NCBI GenBank assembly: GCA_964623315.1
Contig: CAZUSU010000001.1
Span: forward strand, 1-13,335
Origin: CAZUSU01 sp964623315
GTDB lineage: Bacteria; Patescibacteriota; Patescibacteriia; Magasanikbacterales; 2-02-FULL-50-9b
DNA length: 13,335 nt
Reading direction: 5' to 3'
Shown here piece after piece: positions 1 to 4,891 of this stretch. The notes under the pieces are model-generated. The model did no database searches. It was not told where the DNA came from and saw only the letters and a program-made list of their open reading frames with translations. The position numbers were made by a program, and so were the translations under genes. The stretch's first letter is position 1; the number at the start of each line of letters is the position of its first letter.

Positions 1-1
1 A

Positions 2-172
2 ATTACGTCCGGCGCCAAAAAACCACCCACCGAAAAGGTGGGCAAAATTACTCGCGCGCAAGCCGAAGAAATCGCCAAGCGCAAAATGCCGGACCTCAAC
101 ACGTCAAAATTAGCGTCTGCTACCAGCATGATTGCAGGAACGGCGCGGAACATGGGGGTTGATGTAATATAA
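2..172 (+). CDS. rplK: Ribosomal protein L11, C-terminal part (5' end outside the window)
   Basis: This is the last 56 codons of a gene whose start lies before the window, read in the frame starting at base 2 and ending with TAA at 170-172. The translation contains KVGKITRAQAEEIAKRKMPD, then a SMIAGTARNMGV ending. These match the RNA-binding C-terminal domain of L11, where a K(I/V)S-R-Q-EIA helix is followed by the conserved I-GTARSMG(I/V) end. L11 binds the GTPase-associated region of 23S rRNA in the large subunit. In most bacteria rplA (L1) follows directly; here a slipin gene follows after 13 bases and rplA is about 4 kb away, beyond an oppositely transcribed block. Identification is secure from the C-terminal signature although only about 40% of the protein is visible. 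Confidence 0.93.
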   Translation: MTSGAKKPPTEKVGKITRAQAEEIAKRKMPDLNTSKLASATSMIAGTARNMGVDVI

Positions 173-185
173 AACTTCTAAAACT

Positions 186-956
186 ATGGTACTACTATTC
201 ACCTTCCTCATCGCCGTACTCGTTCTCTGGTTCCTGTTTGGTGTGCGCGTGGTGAAGCAATACGAACGCGGCGTTATATTGCGGCTCGGCAAATTTAATG
301 GAACTAAAGAACCCGGACTGCGTGTGCTCATTCCGATCGTTGACTCAATGTACCGCGTTGATATGCGTATTATCACCATGCCGGTGGAGCCACAAAAAAT
401 TATTACGCGTGACAACATATCTATTGATGTTTCGGCGGTGGCGTATTATCACATACTTGACGCACCACGTTCCGTCATCGCCGTTGAAAATATTACATCG
501 GCAGTTAATCAAATCGCGCAGACCACGGTGCGCAATGTCGTGGGAAAATTTAGTTTGGACGAAATATTGGCCGAAACAACGCAAATCAACGAAGAAATTC
601 GCACTATTATTGATGAGCAAACCGAACCGTGGGGTGTGCAGGTGAGCACCGTTTCCATAAAAGACATCCAGCTTCCGGATTCTATGCAACGCGCCATGGC
701 AAAACAAGCAGAAGCAGAACGCGAAAAGCGCGCAAAAATTATTGCGGCCGAGGGAGAAGCGCTCGCCGCCCAAAAGTTGGCAGAAACGGCAGATATTATG
801 ATGGCACACCCGATTGCATTACAATTGCGCAACTTACAAACACTCGCAGAAATTGCAGTGGAAAAAAATTCAACGATTATTTTCCCAAGCCAATTTATGG
901 GAACAGTGCAAGATGTTCAAAATTTCATGAAGCAAGAGCATACGGTCAATAAATAA
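186..956 (+). CDS. Slipin (stomatin-like SPFH/Band 7 membrane protein)
   Basis: A 256-residue protein with one N-terminal membrane segment (about residues 2-20, very rich in L, V and F). The SPFH/Band 7 domain follows (about 21-190), marked by VKQYERGVILRLGKF, the PGL...P segment, the VDMR...P stretch and TRDNISIDVSAVAYYHI. The rest is a helical region rich in A, E, K and R (about 170-205), typical of the oligomerising coiled coil, and a short tail. Slipins form large ring-like membrane scaffolds; the role in bacteria is poorly defined and linked to membrane microdomains and proteolysis. Many bacterial slipin genes sit beside an NfeD-type protease gene; none is seen here. The ATG at 186 lies 13 bases after rplK, so read-through from rplK is likely. 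No Shine-Dalgarno sequence precedes it. Family is certain, cellular role is not. Confidence 0.9.
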   Translation: MVLLFTFLIAVLVLWFLFGVRVVKQYERGVILRLGKFNGTKEPGLRVLIPIVDSMYRVDMRIITMPVEPQKIITRDNISIDVSAVAYYHILDAPRSVIAVENITSAVNQIAQTTVRNVVGKFSLDEILAETTQINEEIRTIIDEQTEPWGVQVSTVSIKDIQLPDSMQRAMAKQAEAEREKRAKIIAAEGEALAAQKLAETADIMMAHPIALQLRNLQTLAEIAVEKNSTIIFPSQFMGTVQDVQNFMKQEHTVNK

Positions 957-992
957 AAAATAGTGCGTACTCGTCCTCTACGAATACGCACT
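955..992 (-). terminator. Intrinsic terminator of the minus-strand gene at 1010-1684
   Basis: On the minus strand a hairpin with arms at 985-992/962-969 (AGTGCGTA) plus 981-983/971-973, one C-A mismatch between them and a 7-base loop, is followed by a run of six T (complement of A955-960 after one intervening base pair). It lies 18 bases after the stop of the minus-strand gene. On the plus strand there is no T run after the hairpin, so it probably does not terminate the slipin transcript efficiently. Confidence 0.75.
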
Positions 993-1009
993 TCGGAAAA
1001 CACAACCGG

Positions 1010-1684
1010 CTAGCGTGACGGCAACATCCCCCACAAAGGGTAGATGCTGTCCAGACGCACCGCGAATGTCATGAGCGTGCCGGATGGAAAACGTTCAACG
1101 CCGTTTTTGAACATTTCGGCAGTCACTACGCGTGAACAGCTTGGCACGGGGTGCCAGCTCAACTTGAGGCCGCTGACCGTTGGCTGACACAATGCGCCGA
1201 CGGGACAGTCGCGTGGTTGGCGCAACGCAAACGCGCGCCGCGCAAGGTGCTGACCCGCGCGCCCATAGGGCGCTCGGTCCTCAACCCACTCACCGTCCGT
1301 CGGGAGATTATTCAGTTGTGCCAGATGTGGCACTTTATCCCCGCGCTGACGAACAGTGATGCTCCATTTCGCGATCTGTAACAGCCGCAGGTACGCCTCG
1401 GTCTGCTGTGGTGAAAAATCGCGCAGTATGAGGCAGGCAAGGTTACGGTCTGCATCAGGCGCCAACGCTCCGTCGTTGCAATCAGGCAGATACAGGCGGA
1501 TCACCACGCACTCGCGCAAAACTGTCGGATGCACATCGGTCGCTTGCACCATGCATACAATCGTCTGGTGATTGAGCCGCCCATCTTCTGCCAAAAACCC
1601 TGCTGGGGTTTGTGGCTGTTCACCAACCAATCGCAGAATCCGTCGCACAGGCGAAGGATCTCCTCTTCTCATCTCTTTTTGCAT
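1010..1684 (-). CDS. Protein of unknown function, 224 residues, cysteine-containing
   Basis: I do not recognise this protein. The start chosen (ATG at 1684, protein beginning MQKEMRRGDP) has GAGGGG just upstream. An ATG 45 bases further upstream is in frame, but it would lie at or before the predicted transcription start. There is no signal peptide and no obvious membrane segment. The protein has seven cysteines (44, 59, 69, 84, 160, 166, 183), including a CPVGALC pair at 160-166, and many Arg, Leu and Pro residues; it looks soluble and globular. Codon choice is more GC-rich than in neighbouring housekeeping genes. It is a monocistronic unit with its own promoter, 5' hairpin, Shine-Dalgarno sequence and terminator. 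No function is proposed. Coding status is supported by those signals and by the length of the open frame. Transfer from elsewhere is an inference from the base composition and signal style. Confidence 0.72.
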   Translation of the reverse strand: MQKEMRRGDPSPVRRILRLVGEQPQTPAGFLAEDGRLNHQTIVCMVQATDVHPTVLRECVVIRLYLPDCNDGALAPDADRNLACLILRDFSPQQTEAYLRLLQIAKWSITVRQRGDKVPHLAQLNNLPTDGEWVEDRAPYGRAGQHLARRAFALRQPRDCPVGALCQPTVSGLKLSWHPVPSCSRVVTAEMFKNGVERFPSGTLMTFAVRLDSIYPLWGMLPSR

Positions 1685-1687
1685 GTT

Positions 1688-1693
1688 CCCCTC
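1688..1693 (-). promoter_or_regulatory. Shine-Dalgarno sequence for the gene at 1010-1684
   Basis: The minus strand reads GAGGGGAAC directly before the ATG at 1684. The GAGG core is five bases from the start codon. It favours this start over the in-frame ATG 45 bases upstream, and it is one of only two good Shine-Dalgarno sequences in the window. Confidence 0.6.
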
Positions 1694-1699
1694 ACTATG

Positions 1700-1716
1700 G
1701 CGCACAACGTGTGCGC
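1700..1716 (-). repeat. Perfect palindrome in the 5' leader of the gene at 1010-1684
   Basis: Arms GCGCACA (1700-1706) and TGTGCGC (1710-1716) surround a three-base centre. With the predicted promoter at 1728-1756, transcription would begin near 1721, so the palindrome would form a hairpin within the first ~25 bases of the mRNA, upstream of the Shine-Dalgarno sequence. It could stabilise the mRNA or be a repressor site; the sequence alone does not decide. Confidence 0.55.
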
Positions 1717-1727
1717 TTGAACAATGC

Positions 1728-1756
1728 ACCCTACCTATTTTTCATCATTTTGTCAA
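1728..1756 (-). promoter_or_regulatory. Promoter of the gene at 1010-1684
   Basis: On the minus strand TTGACA (complement of 1751-1756) is followed after exactly 17 bases by TAGGGT (complement of 1728-1733). The -35 hexamer is a perfect match to consensus; the -10 is weak. It lies just after the terminator of the upstream minus-strand gene. Confidence 0.6.
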
Positions 1757-1761
1757 GTGTT

Positions 1762-1801
1762 AAAAAAACCGCCTCCCCGCGTGTGAATACGCAGGAAGGC
1801 G
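1762..1801 (-). terminator. Strong intrinsic terminator of the gene at 1810-2022
   Basis: On the minus strand a 13-base stem (1789-1801 with 1770-1782; 11 Watson-Crick and two G-U pairs) closes a six-base loop and is followed by a run of seven T (complement of A1762-1768). It starts 9 bases after the stop codon of the 70-residue membrane protein gene. This is a textbook Rho-independent terminator. Confidence 0.88.
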
Positions 1802-1809
1802 AACGTTGA

Positions 1810-2022
1810 CTAGCCGCCGGCCGTGAACGACGTCACCACCAAGACGCCAGCGGACGCCAGCGCCAGCACGGCAATGACGAACGCCAGCGGACGCCACACC
1901 GAAACGTCGTCCGTGAAGGGCGCTTTGCCTTCGGCAAGCCGGTGTTTGATTTCGCCCACGTTGAATGCACCCGGTGTCGGTTGCTGGTGTCGCGCCGCGC
2001 GATCTTCCTTTCTACAGCTCAT
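1810..2022 (-). CDS. Small protein of unknown function with one C-terminal membrane segment, 70 residues
   Basis: I do not recognise the family. The first ~42 residues are charged and hydrophilic (start MSCRKEDRAARHQQ). One hydrophobic segment follows at about 44-66 (LAFVIAVLALASAGVLVVTSF), leaving only a short GG tail, so the protein looks tail-anchored with its N-terminal part in the cytoplasm. The start has GGGAGG eight bases upstream. The gene has its own near-consensus promoter and a strong terminator, so although short it is very likely a real and possibly well-expressed gene. It lies between thrS and the 224-residue unknown gene, all on the minus strand, but is transcriptionally separate from both. 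Function is unknown. Confidence 0.72.
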   Translation of the reverse strand: MSCRKEDRAARHQQPTPGAFNVGEIKHRLAEGKAPFTDDVSVWRPLAFVIAVLALASAGVLVVTSFTAGG

Positions 2023-2030
2023 GGTTCGTT

Positions 2031-2036
2031 CCTCCC
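2031..2036 (-). promoter_or_regulatory. Shine-Dalgarno sequence for the gene at 1810-2022
   Basis: The minus strand reads GGGAGG, then eight bases, then the ATG at 2022. It is the best Shine-Dalgarno match in the window and fixes the start. Confidence 0.7.
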
Positions 2037-2040
2037 GTCA

Positions 2041-2062
2041 CACCGCATGTCCCCGCGCGGTG
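2041..2062 (-). repeat. Inverted repeat in the 5' leader of the gene at 1810-2022
   Basis: Arms CACCGC (2041-2046) and GCGGTG (2057-2062) with a ten-base loop. Given the promoter at 2073-2101, transcription would begin near 2066, so this hairpin would lie at the very 5' end of the mRNA, as in the neighbouring unknown gene. Confidence 0.45.
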
Positions 2063-2072
2063 CCATTAATAA

Positions 2073-2101
2073 ATTTTATTCCCCCGTTGTCCACTTGTCA
2101 A
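2073..2101 (-). promoter_or_regulatory. Promoter of the gene at 1810-2022, with overlapping palindrome
   Basis: On the minus strand TTGACA (complement of 2096-2101), exactly 17 bases, then TAAAAT (complement of 2073-2078): eleven of twelve consensus positions. The -35 lies inside a perfect palindrome TTGTC-AATA-GACAA (2095-2108), and a third TTGTC copy starts at 2087, eight bases from the next. This arrangement could be an operator. The promoter starts immediately after the thrS stop codon. Confidence 0.78.
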
Positions 2102-2111
2102 TAGACAAAAA

Positions 2112-3914
2112 TTATTTCCGGTCAAGATTTATCTGCAAAATCCACTTTTTAAAGTCAGGAGCAGACATGACACGCATATCTTTATTGCCACGCTCGCGTA
2201 CCTGCCACGGCTCGCCACCCATTTCTTTGTCGCCAAACACAACGGAGAGCGGCACTTTTTCCGTTTCGGCGCGGCGCACTTTGGCGCCAATGGTGGCGGC
2301 GTCAGAATCAACTGCCACACGAATGCCTGCCGCTTTTAATTCGCGCGCCACGGCCAGCGCTCCATCCACATGTTTGTCAGAAACCGGCAACAGCTTTAGC
2401 TGAACCGGCGAAAGCCACACCGGAAACACACCGGCGTAATGTTCAATCAAAATGCTCATGAATCGTTCAATGGAACCCATGATGGCGGCGTGGATCATCA
2501 CGATCGGTTCCTTTTCACCCTGTTCATTAATACACGTCAGCCCAAAATTACGCGGCTGATTAAAATCCAATTGAATGGTTGCCACCTGCCACGTGCGCCC
2601 GATGGAATCCTGCGCCATGAAATCAATTTTTGGTCCGTAAAACGCCGCTTCGCCACGGCCATCAATCCATGCAATCTTTTTTTCGTCTAAAATTTCCTGC
2701 AGAGCCGCTTCTGCGGTATCCCAATCCTCGGGCACTCCCATATATTTGTCCGGCTCCGTCACCTCACGACGCGACAAACGCGGCGTTAACACAAAACCAA
2801 ATGCCGCATAAAATTCCTGAATGATAGCCCACACGATTTCCGCTTCGGCGCGCACCTCGGACACGCGACAAAATACATGCGCATCATCTTGCGTAATGGA
2901 AAGCACGCGCGATAAACCTGACAATTCGCCGGACTGTTCGTCACGGTAAACCATGGTCGTTTCCGCATAACGCACCGGTAAGTCGCGGTATGACCGCTGT
3001 TCGCTCGCATAAATTTGCGCGTGATGCGGACAGTTCATCGGCTTCATGGCAAACAAGTGATCTTCGCGCGTGTGAATCTTGAATAAGTTGTCAGAAAATT
3101 TTGCCCAATGGCCGGACATATCATATAACTCTCGCTTGGTGATATGGGGAATGGTAACGCGCTCATAATTATGCGCGCGCCGCAAGCTCCACACAAAATC
3201 ATTGAGCAACTCGCGCATGATAGTTCCCTTTGGCGTCCACAGCGGCAAACCGGGGCCAACTAAATCAGAAAACACAAACAGGCCGAGTTCTTTGCCTAAT
3301 TTTCTATGGTCGCGCTTTTCCGCTTCTTCCTGTTGCTGAAAAAAATCTGCTAACTCTTGCGCAGTTACAAACGCCACACCGTACACGCGCGTCAGCTGTT
3401 CGTTATTTTGACTGCCGCGCCAATAGGCACCGGCAACTTTGGTTAATTTGAACGCGCCAATTTTGTTGGTGGATGCAACATGCGGCCCGCGACACAAATC
3501 CACAAAATCGCCCGTCTCATATAGGGAGGCGGTTGCGCTTGATGGATCAAAATCCTGCAACTCTTCTTCTTTTAAATTGGTGGTGCCGCGCTGTTGAATA
3601 TCACGAAGCAGTTCAACTTTAAAGGGCTGGTTGCGCTGTTCAAAAAATTGAATGGCTTCGGCCAGCGACATTTCACGCCGGTTAAAATTGAGATTAGCCG
3701 CTTGCAGTGCGCGCATTTTTTCTTCAATGGCGGCAAAGTCGTCCGTGGTGAGCGGCCGCGACGTTTTTAAATCATAATAAAATCCGTTTTCAATAACCGG
3801 CCCCACACCAAACTGCGTGCCCGGAAATAGTTCTGCCACAGCCGCGGCCAAAAGATGCGCCGCCGAATGGCGCATGGTATGAGCGGCATCAAATTCATGA
3901 ATATGTTTTGCCAT
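2112..3914 (-). CDS. thrS: Threonyl-tRNA synthetase without TGS domain
   Basis: A 600-residue class II synthetase that charges tRNA-Thr and clears mischarged Ser-tRNA-Thr. The editing domain (about 1-200) is present at the very start, with HSAAH (16-20) and CRGPH (141-145) supplying its metal-binding His/Cys set. The catalytic domain (about 205-500) carries the zinc ligands Cys295 (MNCPHH), His346 (DDAHVF) and His475, motif 2 around TTMVYRDEQSGELSGLSRV and motif 3 GSIERF (Arg484). The anticodon-binding domain occupies about 503-600. Most bacterial ThrRS are about 640 residues with an N-terminal TGS domain; that domain is missing. The residue after His475 is Ala where Arg is common. The frame stays open 61 codons further upstream, but that stretch crosses the inverted-repeat element and does not resemble TGS, so ATG at 3914 is preferred. 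It also sits nine bases after an extended -10. No Shine-Dalgarno sequence is seen. Confidence 0.95.
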   Translation of the reverse strand: MAKHIHEFDAAHTMRHSAAHLLAAAVAELFPGTQFGVGPVIENGFYYDLKTSRPLTTDDFAAIEEKMRALQAANLNFNRREMSLAEAIQFFEQRNQPFKVELLRDIQQRGTTNLKEEELQDFDPSSATASLYETGDFVDLCRGPHVASTNKIGAFKLTKVAGAYWRGSQNNEQLTRVYGVAFVTAQELADFFQQQEEAEKRDHRKLGKELGLFVFSDLVGPGLPLWTPKGTIMRELLNDFVWSLRRAHNYERVTIPHITKRELYDMSGHWAKFSDNLFKIHTREDHLFAMKPMNCPHHAQIYASEQRSYRDLPVRYAETTMVYRDEQSGELSGLSRVLSITQDDAHVFCRVSEVRAEAEIVWAIIQEFYAAFGFVLTPRLSRREVTEPDKYMGVPEDWDTAEAALQEILDEKKIAWIDGRGEAAFYGPKIDFMAQDSIGRTWQVATIQLDFNQPRNFGLTCINEQGEKEPIVMIHAAIMGSIERFMSILIEHYAGVFPVWLSPVQLKLLPVSDKHVDGALAVARELKAAGIRVAVDSDAATIGAKVRRAETEKVPLSVVFGDKEMGGEPWQVRERGNKDMRVMSAPDFKKWILQINLDRK

Positions 3915-3923
3915 AGTGCATCG

Positions 3924-3932
3924 GTTGTACCA
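3924..3932 (-). promoter_or_regulatory. Extended -10 promoter of thrS (near-leaderless mRNA)
   Basis: The minus strand reads TGG TACAAC, then nine bases, then the thrS ATG. A transcript starting about seven bases after the hexamer would have only two or three leader bases. The hexamer matches four of six consensus positions. The same spacing is seen before gatB and the metalloprotease gene. Confidence 0.45.
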
Positions 3933-3948
3933 TATTTTTATCATGCTG

Positions 3949-4108
3949 TGCAACCTAGATTGCTTTTTTCTCCGAAAGGAGCACGCGTCGCTTTTGGCCA
4001 GCGCCAAAATCGCGCTCACTCTCCCACTCGCTCGTCGCGCTACGCGCGACACCGGCCCGCTCGTGGTCCGAGAGTCTCCTTTCGGAGAAAAAAGCAATCT
4101 GGGTTACA
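3949..4108. repeat. 160-base element with long terminal inverted repeats (MITE-like or structured element)
   Basis: Arms 3957-3981 and 4076-4100 are perfectly complementary over 25 bases (inner ends CTCCGAAAGGAG / CTCCTTTCGGAG, with a T6/A6 run between that and GATTGC/GCAATC). Allowing one G-T pair and one mismatch the pairing extends to 3949-3981/4076-4108. Each arm holds its own small palindrome CTCC-GAAA-GGAG. The centre holds further pairing: TTTTGGC-CAGC-GCCAAAA (3992-4009), ACTCTC/GAGAGT (4018-4023/4070-4075, the latter abutting the right arm) and GTCGCG/CGCGAC (4034-4039/4045-4050). It codes for nothing credible and lies between the divergent thrS and rplA promoters. No clear target-site duplication is visible. 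It may be a non-autonomous mobile element, a REP/BIME-like repeat or a structured RNA. Confidence 0.75.
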
Positions 4109-4111
4109 AAC

Positions 4112-4140
4112 TTGATCAAAATAAACGCCTGTGTTACTAT
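4112..4140 (+). promoter_or_regulatory. Promoter of rplA
   Basis: TTGATC (4112-4117), exactly 17 bases, then TACTAT (4135-4140), each matching four of six consensus positions. It predicts a transcript start near 4147, just before the leader hairpin at 4154-4195. It begins four bases after the end of the inverted-repeat element. Confidence 0.55.
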
Positions 4141-4153
4141 TCCCCCACTATTC

Positions 4154-4195
4154 ATGTGGAAGTGGGTCGCTCCGGCACCCACGCTCATACCACGT
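4154..4195 (+). promoter_or_regulatory. Probable L1-binding autoregulatory leader of rplA
   Basis: The leader folds into an outer stem (4154-4159 with 4190-4195: ATGTGG/CCACGT, one G-U pair), an asymmetric internal loop (AA on the 5' side, GCTCATA on the 3' side) and an inner stem (4162-4167 with 4177-4182: GTGGGT/ACCCAC) with a nine-base loop. The L1 site in 23S rRNA has the same layout: a GGUGG/CCACC helix, an asymmetric loop with the 3' strand ending AUA before CCAC, then a second helix. L1 is known to repress its own mRNA by binding such mimics. The position, 11 bases before the rplA ATG and just after the predicted transcript start, fits translational repression. Recognition is from memory of the motif, not from a covariance search. 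Confidence 0.68.
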
Positions 4196-4206
4196 AACAA
4201 ATTTAT

Positions 4207-4890
4207 ATGTCCCACGGAAAAACGTATCAGGCGGCGTCTGCACTAATTGACGCAAAAAAAATGTACGCGCTGGCAGATGCCGTTGCGATAATCGGCAAAT
4301 TTCCCGCGCGCGCATTTGACGAAACGGTTGAATTGCACGTGCGGCTCGGTGTGGATGCAAAAAAGGGCGACCAACAGGTGCGCGGCACATTTGTGCTCGC
4401 CCATGCGGCCGGCAAACCAAAACGCATCATCGCATTTGTCGGCCCAGCCGATGAAGCGTCAGCCAAAGAAGCCGGCGCAGACATTGTGGGCGGCGAAGAA
4501 TTAATTGACGAAGTAAACAAATCCGGCAAACTTGATTTTGACATTGCCGTTGCCACGCCGGCCATGATGCCGAAGCTGGCTAAATTGGCAAAAACGCTTG
4601 GCCCCAAAGGCCTCATGCCGAATCCAAAAACCGACACGGTGTCTGCCAACGTCACCAAAATGATCGGTGAATTGCGTCGCGGTAAAATTGCATTCAAAAA
4701 CGATGATACGGCCAACGTGCACATTCCGGTTGGCAAACGCTCCATGACTGCCGAACAACTACTTGAAAATATCACGCTCGCGCTGGACGCTATCAAACGC
4801 GTCAAACCGGCAACGAGCAAAGGTGTGTACATTGTCGGCGCGTTTGTGACCACCACCATGGGTCCGTCCATGAAAATTTCAATCGGGTAA
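4207..4890 (+). CDS. rplA: Ribosomal protein L1
   Basis: A 227-residue protein of normal bacterial L1 length. It forms the L1 stalk of the large subunit, binds 23S rRNA and helps release deacylated tRNA; free L1 also represses its own mRNA. The N-terminal half of domain I contains FDETVELHVRLGVDAKKGDQ and VRGTF (to about 62), domain II includes IIAFVGPADEASAKEAGAD, and the signature LGPKGLMPNPKTDTV is at 131-145, followed by the RRGKIAFKND region and the closing GVYIVGAFVTTTMGPS. The ATG at 4207 has no Shine-Dalgarno sequence. The gene is separated from rplK and stands alone with its own promoter and an L1-type leader. It converges on the metalloprotease gene with one base between the stop codons. 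Confidence 0.97.
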   Translation: MSHGKTYQAASALIDAKKMYALADAVAIIGKFPARAFDETVELHVRLGVDAKKGDQQVRGTFVLAHAAGKPKRIIAFVGPADEASAKEAGADIVGGEELIDEVNKSGKLDFDIAVATPAMMPKLAKLAKTLGPKGLMPNPKTDTVSANVTKMIGELRRGKIAFKNDDTANVHIPVGKRSMTAEQLLENITLALDAIKRVKPATSKGVYIVGAFVTTTMGPSMKISIG

Positions 4891-4891
4891 A

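Noticed and set aside
345..832. Minus-strand open frames opposite the slipin gene
   Set aside because: They are antisense to a clear SPFH protein and have unlikely composition (runs rich in Cys, His and Phe).
1151..1809. Several short plus-strand open frames opposite the unknown minus-strand gene
   Set aside because: They are shorter, lack start signals, and the terminators, promoters and Shine-Dalgarno sequences here all point to the minus strand.
3915..4097. Open frame extending thrS upstream by 61 codons
   Set aside because: The added residues run through the inverted-repeat element, show no TGS-like sequence, and would lie upstream of the thrS extended -10.
3957..4100. Reading the inverted-repeat element as a bidirectional intrinsic terminator
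   Set aside because: It lies between divergent genes, so no transcript needs to end there, and the T and A runs are inside the arms and not after a hairpin.
3855..4197. Plus-strand open frames across the inverted-repeat element and the thrS 5' end
   Set aside because: They overlap thrS antisense, translate the repeat arms, and have no supporting signals or family likeness.
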